A stretch of 64,000 nucleotides of DNA from Dendrocalamus latiflorus (taxonomy: Eukaryota > Streptophyta > Magnoliopsida > Poales > Poaceae). The stretch is taken from assembly GCA_017311315.1 (NCBI GenBank), contig CM029613.1, positions 1,242,501 through 1,306,500 of the forward strand, in the 5' to 3' direction. The notes beneath the pieces were generated by a model that was given only the letters and a program-made list of their open reading frames with translations, had not been told where the DNA came from and ran no database searches. Positions 49,020-61,300 of this stretch are shown piece by piece. The position numbers and the translations under genes are program-made. Numbering within the stretch: position 1 is the first letter of the stretch; each line of letters opens with the position of its first letter.

Positions 49020-50516
49020 ATGTCGATCCCCAGCCAGCATTTGTCCAACCCAAATGTGGGAGGGGCACCAGAAGGAAGTCAACCACCGGAAGGAAATCAA
49101 CAATCAGCTACCCAGAGTATACAACCGGGTCAGGGCCAACCCGTGAGTTTACCAGAAATAGAGTCAGGTCAGCGTACAGCTGAAGGAGGGCAATCAAGAG
49201 ATAAGCAGAAACAACCAGAAGTAATAGGTCATCCTCCAGAAGCCCAAGGTGTACCACCAGAAGTTGGAGAGGCTAGTAATGTAGGCAATGCTACCACTTT
49301 CCAGAACTTTGGGGATGTTCTCAAATTTATGGAAACATCTCGTAAAGAAGCACAAGATAATCAAAATTGTTTCATGGAAGCTTTGTTGATGAAGATAACC
49401 AGTTCTGGATCACGTTCAACTACTGAAGGAGTGACTTTGGGGGAATTTTTGCAAACCCGTCCACCCACATTTTCTAAAGCAACTGATCCTTTGGAAGCAG
49501 ATGATTGGTTACAAGAGGTGGAGAAGAAACTAAATACAGTGGGGTGCTCTGATGAGGAGAAAGTGCGCTATGCGTCACATCAGCTTACGGGACCGGCCAC
49601 GACTTGGTGGTCAAATTTCCAGCAAAGCCGTTCCCCGGATAGTCCCATCACTTGGGCAGATTTCGCTAAGAATTTTAGTGCCTCACATGTACCACAGGGG
49701 ACTAAAGAAATCAAGAAGCAGGAATTTCGAGCTCTCACACAAGGAAGTAAGAGTATTACTGAATACTTGCACCAGTTTAATGAGTTATCTCGTTATGCCC
49801 CAGATGATGTCTCCACCCCAGAGAGGAAAATAGATCAGTTTAAGAGAGGGATGAATCCTCATGTCCGAATGCATCTTTCCACTCATAGGATTACTGAGTT
49901 TGAGGATCTGGTAAATAGGGCTATAATACTAGAGAAAGAGCACGCTAACATAGTGGAAGAGCGACGCAAGAAAGCTAGATATGATCAGCGTGCTGGTAAT
50001 ATGAGCCAAACACGTCTTACCACACCACACCAGCAAAATAGATATCAATCCCAACGCTTCACATCAAGACCCGATAATCAGCCACAAGCATTTTCACAAG
50101 TCCGGTGTGACAGGTGCAAGGGGAGGCACCTTACTAAGGATTGCTACCGTAATACAACTGGGTGTTTTAACTGTGGGGAGGAAGGGCACATAAGGGTTAA
50201 TTGTCCGTATCCTGCCCGAACCATTGGGAACCAGGGACAGTCAAATCAGGTATCGAGGGCACCCACTACAACCCATAATCCAGCAGGGGGACGAGGATCA
50301 GGAACATCAGAGAATTCAGCAAAGAAAATTAGAGGAGTGGGAAGCCAGTCTGGAGGGCAAGCCAGACTCACCCACATATCAGTTGGCCAGATTGGAGATG
50401 CAACTGATGTAGCTATGGGTAAGTTAATTATTCCACCACCTAGGGGTATCGTTCTGCTTGACCTAGGAGCAGCCATTCATTCATCTCCCGGGAGTTCGCA
50501 AAAGAAAATGGGTTAG
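49020..50516 (+). CDS. gag: Chromovirus gag polyprotein (498 residues)
   Basis: The open frame begins MSIPSQHLSNPNVGGAPEGS. An ATG six bases earlier (49014) is out of frame. The first 120 residues are low-complexity and Gln/Pro-rich. The retrotransposon gag domain follows (about 145-310), with FLQTRPPTFSKATDPLEADD, ATTWWSNF and EFRALTQGSKSITEYLHQFN. A CCHC zinc knuckle lies near residue 385 (CFNCGEEGHIRVNC), preceded by a CDRCKGRHLTKDC variant. Past residue 475 it enters the protease domain, where LLDLGAAIHSS is shifted off frame: another frame reads SHSFISREFAKENG. The normal gag-pol frame is thus broken right at the protease active site. The gag protein itself is complete and could assemble particles in the cell cytoplasm. 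Confidence 0.93.
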   Translation: MSIPSQHLSNPNVGGAPEGSQPPEGNQQSATQSIQPGQGQPVSLPEIESGQRTAEGGQSRDKQKQPEVIGHPPEAQGVPPEVGEASNVGNATTFQNFGDVLKFMETSRKEAQDNQNCFMEALLMKITSSGSRSTTEGVTLGEFLQTRPPTFSKATDPLEADDWLQEVEKKLNTVGCSDEEKVRYASHQLTGPATTWWSNFQQSRSPDSPITWADFAKNFSASHVPQGTKEIKKQEFRALTQGSKSITEYLHQFNELSRYAPDDVSTPERKIDQFKRGMNPHVRMHLSTHRITEFEDLVNRAIILEKEHANIVEERRKKARYDQRAGNMSQTRLTTPHQQNRYQSQRFTSRPDNQPQAFSQVRCDRCKGRHLTKDCYRNTTGCFNCGEEGHIRVNCPYPARTIGNQGQSNQVSRAPTTTHNPAGGRGSGTSENSAKKIRGVGSQSGGQARLTHISVGQIGDATDVAMGKLIIPPPRGIVLLDLGAAIHSSPGSSQKKMG

Positions 50517-51341
50517 TAGAGGTACTGTAAAAAAAAAATGCCTCTGTAAGAAGACCAGATGGTTCTAGATTAATTTATTTGGAGAGTAGGACGAAACCAT
50601 CTCAAGCTAAAATGAGCATCACCAATCTACAAGGAGCGGAAATAATCGATATATCGTGGTTCAAGAATTCATAAATGTAATTCCTAAATAGCTACCGGGT
50701 ATACCACCCAGTAGGGAAGTAGATTTTTCAAGTAATCTGGTTCTGAGCACAACTTCCATTTCTAGGAGGCCATATAGAATGACATCCAATGAATTGGTAG
50801 AATTAAAAGCACAATTAGATGAACTGGAAGCTAAGGGGGTTCATGCAAGAGAGCGCACCCCATGGGGAGCTCCAGTGTTCATTTTTGGAGAAACAAAAAA
50901 AAAACGGAAGCCTTAGACTAAGCACCGATTACTGAGAATTAAACAAGGATACCATAAAGAACAAATAACCACTGCCTAGAATAGATGACTTGTTTGACCA
51001 ACTTAGAGGGGCAATTCCGCCTACCAACTAGAGCTACCAAAGCAATTGTCCAGAATTCATGATGTATTCCACGTATCTCAACTAGAAAATCTCTGAGTCA
51101 GCCACAGAACAAGTTATTCCAATAGACCCTTCATTACAAGAAGACCTGACGTAAGAAGAGCATCCAATGCGAATATTGCAAACTGAAGATCGAAAATTGA
51201 GGAATAGGACTATTCGTTTTTGCAAGGTTCAATAGAGAAATCCCATTGCCTGAGAAGCGACATGGGAGAAAGAGGAAGATTTACGTGTTAATTACCCAAG
51301 CCTTTTTAAGTAAGTTTGATTTCGAGGACGAAATCTTTTCT
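50450..51341 (+). pseudogene. Collapsed chromovirus pol
   Basis: Three blocks in shifting frames. About 50693-50880: start of reverse transcriptase (PPSREVDFSSNLV, SRRPYRMTSNELVELKAQLD, PWGAPVFIF). About 50880-51005: a few degraded pieces ending DLFDQLRG-like. From about 51015: the distal end of integrase (YQLELPKQLSRIHDVFHVSQ) and a chromodomain-like tail (EDRKLRNRTIRFCKVQ, then EATWEREEDLRVNYPSLF). Everything between, that is most of reverse transcriptase, RNase H and the integrase core, is missing. Stops and frameshifts are frequent. No enzyme activity is possible. Confidence 0.85.
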
Positions 51342-51354
51342 AAGGGTGGTAGGG
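51341..51354 (+). other. Chromovirus polypurine tract
   Basis: TAAGGGTGGTAGGG directly precedes the 3' LTR. Confidence 0.85.
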
Positions 51355-54300
51355 TGTAACGCCCCGCGTTTCTTAATTAAGTGAAGCGCTGTTATTAGCG
51401 TTAATATTTGCAATTATCGGAACAAATTAAAATTTGGTAATGAATTATTTGAATGGTTCATTTCTTCAACTAATAACAATTGTTTCGGGAAGCAAGATAA
51501 ATGGAAAACTTTTATTACCATTATAAATCATTGCATACATACAGATTTCATTCCCAAAAAAAAAATTAAAACGTAATAGTTACAATAGTTGAACATGTTT
51601 ATATTACAAGAAAGTTTCAAAATTACATCCATGAACATTTCTTACAGGAATTCAATTGCTATCAACTACTGATACAACATTATCTATTTATGAACTAATA
51701 ACCAAATTATAAGACCGAAAAAGACCAAACAAAAGAGTAATTGAAAATAAGGAAATATAAAATAAGTGTTGCCGTCAGAGCCCTAAGGATTAACTTCGGG
51801 CGGGGTAATCCGTTCACGGAAATATCTGACCGTCCGGGGGCCAGTCGACACCTCTCACAACCATAGGCTCATCACACGGTATATATATATATACACAAAC
51901 CTGTTCTAAACATAGGAATCCAACCAAGGCAAAGACTAGGTGAGCACAAATCATTCCAGCCAAACCCACAACAGAGAAACCACCTGTCAAAGCCCTCACC
52001 ATGCAAATATCCACCACAGTGAACTAGATAGCACCGGGCCAGAGCAGCCACGCCCAGAGGGCATCAGCAGCCAATAAGCCTCACGGGCAAGCCATCCAAC
52101 AAATATCCCACATTGCATACTAGTAGTCAAACCGAGAGAACAGAGCACAGAGGGACAAAGGAAAGGTAAGGTAACATTCCCCAACTCTCACAGCCAATCC
52201 CCAGACCGCAGAAGAGTCCTCAGCCGAGTGGAGCCGGAGGACCAGGGAGTGAAGCACCAACAAGCCGAAGGAAGCAAGGGGAGGTGACGGCCACAGGAGA
52301 ACCGCAAGCCAACATCAAGCCTCATCCACCGCAAACCGGCCACCACCCCAACCCCAAACCCTAGCATTTCTCACAAGTACCAGTGCAGGTAAACCCCGCA
52401 ATCTCACCATCCAAGTAATATCATTATCAAACCCATCCAACATAGGCTAGAGACCATAAGCATTCATCCACAATAGAGCACGAACCATTTAGGCATATCA
52501 ACTGAAATAGCAGAGGAGAGAAGAGGATTACCCGGGGAGGGCGGCTGCGGGTGTGTGGCCGAGCCACCAGTTCACCGCCACCGGTACTTCCCCGGTGTGC
52601 GGCGACGGCTCACTGGCGGCGGTCAGCCACGATCACCCGCCTCCCAAAACCTAACCCTAGGCAAACCTCATAAATTAGCAAATCACAAATTTATAAATCA
52701 AGCAAGAAGTGGGGAAAAAGGAAAATGAGGGGAAAGCTTGAGAGCGGCCAGATCTGAGCGTAGATCCGGGCGGCGGCGCGTTGGGGAAGCCGGACCAGGC
52801 GGCGGCGCGTTGGGGAAGCCGAACCGGGCGGCGCGGCGTTGGCGTCGGCGTCGGCGTCGGTGTAGAGGAGGAGGCCAGGACGGCGCGAGCGGGAGGAGCC
52901 GCGCGGAGGTAGAGCCGGCGTAGAGGAGGAGCAGAGGGGGAGGCGAGCGAGAGAATAGAGAGAGGGAGCCGGCGGAGTGGGTGAGAAAGGAGGAGAAGAG
53001 AGGGGAGATGAGGAGGCGTCGGTGGGGGAAAAAGGAAAAGAGAGGAGGCGTCGGCAGTAGAAAGGAGGCCGAAAACTCAGTGAAAAACCAAAGATGAGGA
53101 GGCAGTTAACCCTAGAGCCAAATAAGGCAGAAAAATAAGAAGATACTAATGGGAATCTTAGCATGAAATTATATAGACTATAATTTCCTGATCAATTACC
53201 ATGAGATAGAATAACTATAAGCATGCTCATGCATATTATTAAGCTAATATTGCCAATTTCGCCATTAATCAAAATGATTAGTTAGAATGCAATAATTGGT
53301 AATTGCTTAGTCTTGCATTTAATTTGTGGACACTATTAAATTGAATTGGAAACTATTGCACTCTGTTTAAAAAGACGAAAGGAACAATTTGTGAATCCTG
53401 ATTATAATTAATAGAAATCTTATGAGGACCAGAATCTTATAAATAATTGAACCGTAGATTAATTTAAGTCTAAATAGCAGGAAAAAGGCTGAATCTTCAA
53501 AGGGAACCATATCAGGGTAACGAGGAGACTCAGCAGTTTAATATAAACTCAGGCAAGCATTCCTTTGAACATATCTGTAAAGTATATTTGTAAAACAAGT
53601 ATTTTGTATTATGCTAGTATCACTTGCATGAAAGAAATAAAGAGTTTTAAACCGAGCAATGGTTATATGGGAAAGGGGAGAGTTAGATGGCGACTGATGG
53701 AGCAGTTGGCCATCTAGGTTAATTAATAGGGTGGGCAGAGGTTGCCAGGGCAGGTGATAACGGGGCAGGTGTGGGACCTCTGCATAAGAATAAAATATAA
53801 TAAGTCACCAGCTTCATCCGTGTGAACAGACCGTACCAAACCGTATCAACCAACATCCCGTTCGAGGACGGACAGACTAGTAGCTCTATCGAAGTGTTAT
53901 ATTCTCCACATGGGTAAGTATTTTATTAAGCCGTTGGGAGAACCCACATGATCCGGGCCAGCACTTGGGTGCCGGGTGGGGGACCCCGTGGAGGAACCCA
54001 CAAGATCCGGGCCAGCAACTGGGTGCCGGGTGGGGACCTCCACCACCGCAGGAACCCACACGATCCGGGCCAGAACTGGGGTGCCGGGTGGGGGATGCAA
54101 GGCGCATATATTAGCGCGGGTGGAGGTTGGGGTAGGGCGAGGCCGCCCCAACCAACAACTATGTCAAAGTCGGTGGGCGCCAGGCGAGGGTGAGAAACCA
54201 CCCTGGGCTGCCGGCTGAGAATAGTTGGGTGGAGATATAATTTACTAAGATAGATGCCAACGTACTGTACTCTGATCTGGGCGCCGCATCTAAGGAAATG

Positions 54301-55068
54301 CGGAGAACCATGGGCCACCAGGATCAAGAGTGGTGATGGGTAAAGTGATACAAGCTTGCGCAATGCTATATAAATCATGAATTCATGCCTGTCTCCAGGA
54401 AAGGAGAATTACGGAAACTTATGGGGGTTTTTGCTGTTCATGCGTATGTTCAGTAGATTTCCAAAATAATGAATCCATAATCTTTTGCAACCTAAAACTT
54501 TATTTTCTATAAGTAGGGAATGTTGGGTTTGGAGATGAACTTGGAAAAGAACAGTGGAGATAGAACAGGAGCATTCAGTGCATTTTTGTTACATAAGCTT
54601 GCTGAGTACTCTGTACTCACTCTTGCTATTATTTCCTTTGTTTAGATAATAGCCAGCAGTTTGGGGATAGAGATGAAACTTATTCAGAGGAGGAAGGTTA
54701 TAGCGAGTACGAGCCGTATGAAGGTCACGCCACATATGATGATTGGGACGACTAGACGAATATGATCAGCTAGGACTCTACTATTAGAATACCTGTAATA
54801 TTAATGTATTGTAGTGGTACCTCTCTTGTATAATTAGAATTCTGAATTACTATCTTTTGGTATTGTAATTCTAAGACTTGAACTAGTTGTATAATATTTT
54901 AGCCCTGCGTGGCATGGTGAAGGTATGTAACTTTCGGTCTCTAATTATTGTTCTGTTGCAATACTCTGATTGGCTTATTATTCTTTAAAGCGATGTTTTA
55001 TCGGCTAAAACGAATAATAATCCGTTGACTAGCTTTATTACCCCATGGTAATAATGCGGGTCGTCACA
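51355..55068 (+). repeat. Chromovirus 3' LTR (3714 bp)
   Basis: Virtually identical to 44093-47807, including the triplicated unit (53941-54096) and the acidic frame (54647-54755). Confidence 0.95.
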
Positions 55069-55227
55069 GTTGCTCTCTGGCCTGACTGTAGCGATGCTTT
55101 GCACATGCATGCGCTGGCCGCGCGGAAACGAATCTCATTTTCGTTTCTCCCTGGCCTGGCTGGCGGAAGCGAGCCTGGCTGGCGGAAACGAGCCTGACTT
55201 ATCCTATACAGGGAACCAAACACGCCG
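55069..55227. mobile_element. Tourist-type MITE, right part
   Basis: Continues the MITE interrupted at 44092; the first five bases (GTTGC) are the retrotransposon's duplication. It contains a doubled GAGCCTGGCTGGCGGAAACG-like unit and ends CAGGGAACCAAACACGCCG before TTA. Confidence 0.85.
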
Positions 55228-55230
55228 TTA

Positions 55231-55615
55231 GGTGGCGGCCAATTCTTTTGCATCGCTGTTAGTGTTTTTTGTCTGTATTTTTTAATATATGACAGTAGAT
55301 GATGAAGATATTAATGTAGATAATACATATGATTTTATACTTATATCTGTTTTAAGAAAATGATCTATTTATTTTGATTTTTAAAGAAATCAAAAGTCCA
55401 GAAGTACAGTACCGAAAGCTAGAATTTAGGACACCGGAGAGAAGTGAAGTGAATGCAATCTATTTAGTATCCATTCGTGCCGATCGGAGGGAGGGACAGA
55501 GCCGCTGTGGCTAGCGTGCACGTACGCACATAACCCCCACCATTGGATCAGTAACTCTACGCACTGAAGCTAGGGCCGGCCGACAGCTAGCTGAAGCCCC
55601 GTGCGTCGGGTGAAG
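55231..55615. other. Intergenic, no gene recognised
   Basis: AT-rich, followed by a short stretch with GGCCGGCCGACAGCTAGCTG. Nothing coding. Confidence 0.4.
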
Positions 55616-55617
55616 TG

Positions 55618-55832
55618 TCGCTCGATTGGGCTGAAATTATACTATAATTGATAATGTCTTATTTGGTATATCTAGATTTCAAAAAAAATTAAAAATAGAA
55701 CAAACAAATTAGCTCATCACGGATAACGTAAATAAATACGGTAAAAAAGAACGGGCAAAAAAGCTCAAAAAAAGTTAAAAAGCTAAAAAAGAACGAAATT
55801 TACAAAAAATAAAAAATAGAAGTTCTTTTGGT
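55618..55832. mobile_element. AT-rich MITE, diverged copy C of the 10988/20632 family
   Basis: Same orientation as copy B. Shared blocks include AAATACGGTAAAAAAGAACG, GGCAAAAAAGCTCAAAAAAA and GACGAAATTTA-like sequence (here GAACGAAATTTACAAAAAAT). The left end GATTGGGCTGAAA resembles the family terminus. More diverged than A and B. Confidence 0.6.
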
Positions 55833-57660
55833 ACTCTAGATCTCCATCGTATCGATGAAAACACAAAAAAAATGGAGAGAAGAGAATAGAAAAACTGCGT
55901 TCATATAATTCAGCCTCTGAGTGGCAACGTGCTTGGCATCTCTGCTCACTGCTCTACTTCCTTCCTTGCGTGATCCGCCGTTCTGTGACATCAACACGTG
56001 GCGCTGAACCAAACACATACCGACGTGTGTGCAGTCCTATCGCAAGACACGACCTGCGAGCACGACCTTCAATCGATCGGAATTCGTAAGCCTGCTCCGG
56101 CCGGCCTGATCGAGCTTTTTCACAAGTCCACAATCGCTATCAAATCAAGCAAGGACATCAGCACCGAAAACTCCATTCGCCAATGGATGCACGCATGGTG
56201 CAACTTTCCAAGATCCCCTCGCCACTACGTTACCTCAGAGCATCACACACACACACACTAGCTAGAGAGAGCAAAGACACGTCCCATTCCGAACAGCTTC
56301 CGAATTCCTCTCAACCCCAAAAAATTGTTTCGAACATATTAATTCCTTAATATGATTTTTTTCTTTTTTCTTTGCATTATCTATAAATATATAACAGTGT
56401 TTTTACTTTTATTTATTTTTAAATTAAATATCTCAGAAATCAATCATATGGTGTTATTTTAACCAAAGTTCACATGACTTTTGAATGGGACCATAGATTG
56501 GTGTCCTGGCGAGTGAGAGGGAGAGTTCGACTCCGATGTCTCACTGGTCAGGAGTGTGTAATTATAGGCAAGGTCTAATCTCTCCCACGGTCCGACCGTT
56601 ATAATTAGCGTTGCGGTGTTACTTCCTAATCAGTCCGATCGATCTGACCAGACGTACTGGAGCTGCCCGCCTGCCCGGCACGAGGTGATGATCTCGCAAC
56701 ACAGGTGCCTCAAGGCACGGCTGCATGCATGTCTAGTACTGTAAACGGGATGAACTCTAGCAAAAAATTATAAAATCCTGTTTCTAAAAAAAGTCAACGG
56801 TAGATTCGGCACTGTTGCAAAGGCTTACACGCTGTTGATCGGATCATTGTAGAGTTTGTTCTTTTTAGCTTTTAAAATCGGTTTTTGGTTTTCGTTACAG
56901 CACCTAACTTCTAAATGGAGTATTTTTTTTAACACAGAGTCTACAAGTTAACTATAGTACATGTTAAAAACTCAACATCTGTACCATTTAAAATCGTAAG
57001 CGAGTATCTCTTCGTAATCTCTGTCACAAATAATTAAAATTCAAAAATTTTAACTAAAAGTCATAAGCTATAGTCATAAAAGACGTGCCCGTACACGTAA
57101 AGTGATGCAGGGGCAAAAGCGGCATAAGCACGCAAGCACACCCAAACCAAAGAATGGAAACCGTTTTCTAATCCGATCTACTGCTAACATAAGAGCGGTT
57201 TAAGGCGCTGATTACCTCACATGTTGTGGGCCCCACTACCCGACACCCGCTTAATCCACTCGCGGCCTCTCTCCCGCAGGTTCGGCTAGCCAAGCAACGG
57301 TGCACGGGTACATGACACGCGCAGGTACACTGACATGTGGTCCCTATCCACGGGGGACCACTCGCTACGCTCTGCGGGCAGGGACGCGGGGCTGACGCGT
57401 AGCCGGTGAAAAAAAGACGAGGTCCGACCTGCCACTTTTTCCCCGCGAAAAAATCCAAAAAAAATAAAAAAGGGTAAAATTAGAAAGTTAGAAGCGGTTC
57501 CGCGTAGACCCATGCGGGTCCCACACGTCATTCTCCCGCAGAGCGGCGGATGGTCCCCGCATGTCAGCTTCCGTAGACGAGACGGGCAGGTGGGGCACAC
57601 ACACGGGGACGGGAGGGGAGGCGCCCAGGCGCGCGATGGGAATCGGGAAGTGGTTCCGTT
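55833..57660. other. Intergenic, upstream region of IQD
   Basis: No gene recognised. A short CA run occurs at about 56247-56260. An AT-rich region (56330-56470) may be part of a MITE. The last 400 bp become GC-rich toward the IQD leader. Confidence 0.4.
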
Positions 57661-57699
57661 GTAGCGGTGGGCCCCGCACACTGGCTCAGTCACACTCAC

Positions 57700-58334
57700 T
57701 CACACACGCCCCACTGGGCCAATCTCCCTCGCTTTTTTCTTTTCTTCTCGCTTATTTTTGTTTCCGCTTCTGTGCTGCTCTCTTCTTCCTTCCTCTCGCC
57801 GTCTCCTTACGCGAGCTCCGCTGCACTGCCACTAGCATCCCACTCGTCCGATTTCTCTTCCTGCAATGGAGGCGTAGGGGGAGGGACACGCAGAGGGAGC
57901 TAGGGTTTTGCGCCGCCGCCTCCTGCTCGCCTTCCTCCGGTGAGACGACACTTCACAGATCCGGCGCGCCACCTCCAGGCCGTCGCCGCCTAGATCTGTC
58001 TTGTTTGGTGGTTCAGAGAACGGTGTTTTGTGTTTGTTTGTGCTAATTTGAGCTTTTTGTCGCCTGGATTTTAGGTTCTTGGTGCTACATTTGGGGGAGT
58101 TCCCTGCAAGCTGTTTAAAGCGTCAATTTTTTTGCTGCTTTTTTTGGGGCTTTATTTCTTCTTATGCGAGGGTTGCTTTCGCTGGGACGGTGGTGAGAAT
58201 CTTGGCTTTAGCTGGTTGCTGCGTTTCTTGGTGGTTCTGTCTAGATAATAATTGGTCGTGGTGTATATCTGTGCACTGATGTGCGGTTCTGTTGAAGGGT
58301 CCGAATCCTCCGGCGTGCGGCGGTTTAGGCTCCA
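57700..58334 (+). promoter_or_regulatory. IQD 5' leader with probable leader intron
   Basis: CT-rich sequence (CTCGCTTTTTTCTTTTCTTC) typical of plant leaders is followed by GC-rich exon-like DNA that ends CGCCTTCCTCCG at a GTGAGA donor (57940). An acceptor GTTCTGTTGAAG lies at about 58298, giving a leader intron of about 360 bp. The ATG is 37 bp further on. Leader introns are common in this gene class and often raise expression. Confidence 0.5.
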
Positions 58335-61300
58335 ATGAAGAAGTCTCCGGCGAAGTGGATCAAATCCGTGCTCTTCGGGAAGAAGTCGTCGAGGTCTGGC
58401 TCTACCAAGGCGAAGGATTTATCGGTATATATATGTTACCCTTCTTGTGTGCATATGTTGTGTAGGATTGAATTCTCTGAGGACTGTGGAGTCGAGTTTT
58501 GCAATTGCTGCGAGAGGGTAGAGATCGTTCTTGCAATTGATGTATTTTTCCATGTTCAGAAGGCTGCGAATAACAAAGGGTATGCTGCTGCTGGGGAGAA
58601 GCCTTCATTTGAGAGCTCCCCGGTGATTTCAGAGCCGGTGCTTGTCACCTCCCACAACACTGAGACCGTGCCGGAGGTCGGAAAAGGTGAGATTTCCAGC
58701 TTGCAAGGTGAAGTGGCGGTGCGCGATGTGAATCATGATTTGGAGAAGCAGAGCACTCCTGGGTCTGATGCATCCAACGATCCCGAGAGATTGAGAGAAG
58801 AGCAAGCAGCCGTCAAGGCACAAGCTGCCTTCCGAGGTTACCTGGTAATGTTTTTTTCTGTTTCTGTTCGGTCTAGCTTATCTTGATGTAAAAAGTCCTT
58901 TGCATACATCTTAAAATGATCAGAAAAAGGACACGGCATATTATTTGCACCTCTATGGTATTATTCATGGTCTAGCAGTGTTCCCGTTCTTTTCAAATCC
59001 TGCATACGCACATAAGAGTAAAGTCCATTACCGGTCCTTAAACCTTTTATATTGTGTCATTCCGGTCTATAAACTTTTAAAGTATGTCATCCCGGTCTTT
59101 AAACTTTCAAAGTGTGGCAATTTCTTTTGAAAGTCTATGGACCGGGATGACACAGCATAAAAAGTTCACTGCTACAACTACATAGGATATTGCCACACTT
59201 TGAAAGTTTAAGAACCGGGATGACATACTTTAAAAGTTTATGGACCGGAATGACACAGCATAAAAAGTTTAAGGACCGGTAATGGACTTTACTCCGCACG
59301 TAATTATTCTTCCCCTAGCTGATTTTAGTAAGCTACTCATAAGTGTTTTCCTTAGCCACTTGTTTTATCTTGCTATTGTACAGCGCTAATTTTTGCATTA
59401 TACTGGTCCAGGCACGTCGGGCATTCCGTGCATTGAAGGGAATCATAAGACTTCAGGCGCTGATTCGTGGGCATCTTGTGAGGAGGCAAGCTGTTTCAAC
59501 TCTTCGTTCAACATGGTTGATTGTGAAGTTTCAAGCTCTCGTTCGTGGTAGAAATGTCAGACTTTCTAATGATGCCATTCAAGTTAGTTGGAAGTTTGCC
59601 CACCAGAAGTCTGCGGTAATTTCCTTCCTTGTCCTGGTTCATTCAATACCTAATATATTCATCATGATAGTGCACCTTTTTTAGTTTTTTCTCACTATTA
59701 TAGTCTTCTTGAATAGAGACACTCCTCATGATTGTATCACTGTGTGTGTTATTTTGAGAAATGTGAACGAAATCAAGGTAAAAACAGAAAAACACGAATT
59801 GATCACTTTTCTTGGTCTTTATTAAGGTTGTTCAAACCATATAAAGTAATTTGAATGTTCTTTTGAAAAATTGACATAATTCTCCTAATCTCCTTCAAGA
59901 GTCATTTGGAAAACTTTTCTATGGGGATTTGGTAATTGATATGCAAATACAATTGTGAACTTCACCTTAATGTTACAATGAAAAAAACCCACTGCATTTC
60001 ACATTAGATATTTCTAAGCAAATGTTCTACCGATGCTTGATGAGTGCATAGGATACATTGTAGGTTTGGATGGTCATATGACACAGAGAAGAAAGCAGTG
60101 GAGTAGCCTCCAACTAGCTCTATCTTGTGTGCCAAAATACTGAGGTTTATTTTTAACAGAAAATGCAGTTGGAGGAAACTACAAAGTACAGGCACAGTGC
60201 TATTTTGTATTGCTTATTCCTTTTTCTTATTCTGATAATCGAAGTTTATCTCATATAATCAAATGGCTACATGCTTCATTCAGTTGTAATGAAACTGAGG
60301 AACTTTATTATGCTTCTTATCAACATTACAGTATTTCTTTGGATATTTGGTAATGCTCCACAGCTTGAATAAATATGTCACTATCATAGAAGATAAAGCT
60401 GTAATTTTTTACTGGTCTCATCATTGTTTTTGTGGTCGCATTGGATATGATGGCATCAAATTGTTCCTAAATTGTCTACTATGTAGCAAATATGGATGCG
60501 TCTATATATTGACATGTTTGTACCTTCTGATTTAACTTAAGCAAGCAATAACACTACAATGCCAAATGTAGACATTGTTCTGCATGCTCTTGCATCATTT
60601 TTATGCTTCACCTTTCATTTGTTTGCAAAAGTGATTACAACTGAAAGATCTACCTATGTGACCTTCTGTTTGGCAACTTAATATGGACCAGACTATTAAA
60701 TACACAATTTTTGCCTTTTTGCAGGGTGCTAAACTGGATGCATGGAAGGATAAGTTATCTTCAAACGCATTTGCTCGTAAGGTATAATTGTTTGTGCCTC
60801 AAAATATGGTCATACGAGGGGCTTGCATGTTCAAATAAAAGGTCTTGATCCTATTGTTTGGTCTTCTATGCACATTACTTATCAAACAAATATATGTCCT
60901 ATCATATCAGTATATCACTGTTTTGCTGTCTGTTTTGCAAATATTTTCTTGTGCTAAGTCAAAATTTTTTGTTTGTGTTGTAGCTTCTAGCTTCACCAAT
61001 TATGGTAGAGGCTCTTCACTTTCAGTATGATGAGAGGGATCCCAATTCAGCAATCACCTGGTTGGAGAGATGGACCATAAGTCGAGTATGGAAGCCCATG
61101 TCTCAACCGAAGAGAGCTGCTGTTACTGATGCCAAACCACAGACAAGGAAGGCCAGTTATGCGATGGAAACAGAATCAGGGAAATTAAAGCGTAATGCTC
61201 GGAAGAGTTCTGCCATGGCAGTTGAACCTTCTCAAACAAACCTGACCTTGGAAACTGAAAAACCAAAACGGAACCCAAGAAAATTCACTAGCGCTCCTGC

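Larger units (their letters stand above)
44093..55068 (+). mobile_element. Ty3/gypsy chromovirus-like LTR retrotransposon, very young, pol collapsed
   Basis: LTR 44093-47807, interior 47808-51354, LTR 51355-55068, with GTTGG before and GTTGC after as a 5-bp duplication with one mismatch. The LTRs (3715 and 3714 bp) differ, as far as I can see, by one substitution (G at 44560, A at 51821) and one base in an A-run (11 against 10). Gag is intact. Pol is reduced to a frameshifted protease site, a short reverse-transcriptase start and the chromodomain-like end of integrase. LTR length, tRNA-Met primer site and the integrase tail fit the Tekay/Del chromovirus group. It must have moved using enzymes from elsewhere. 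Confidence 0.95.
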
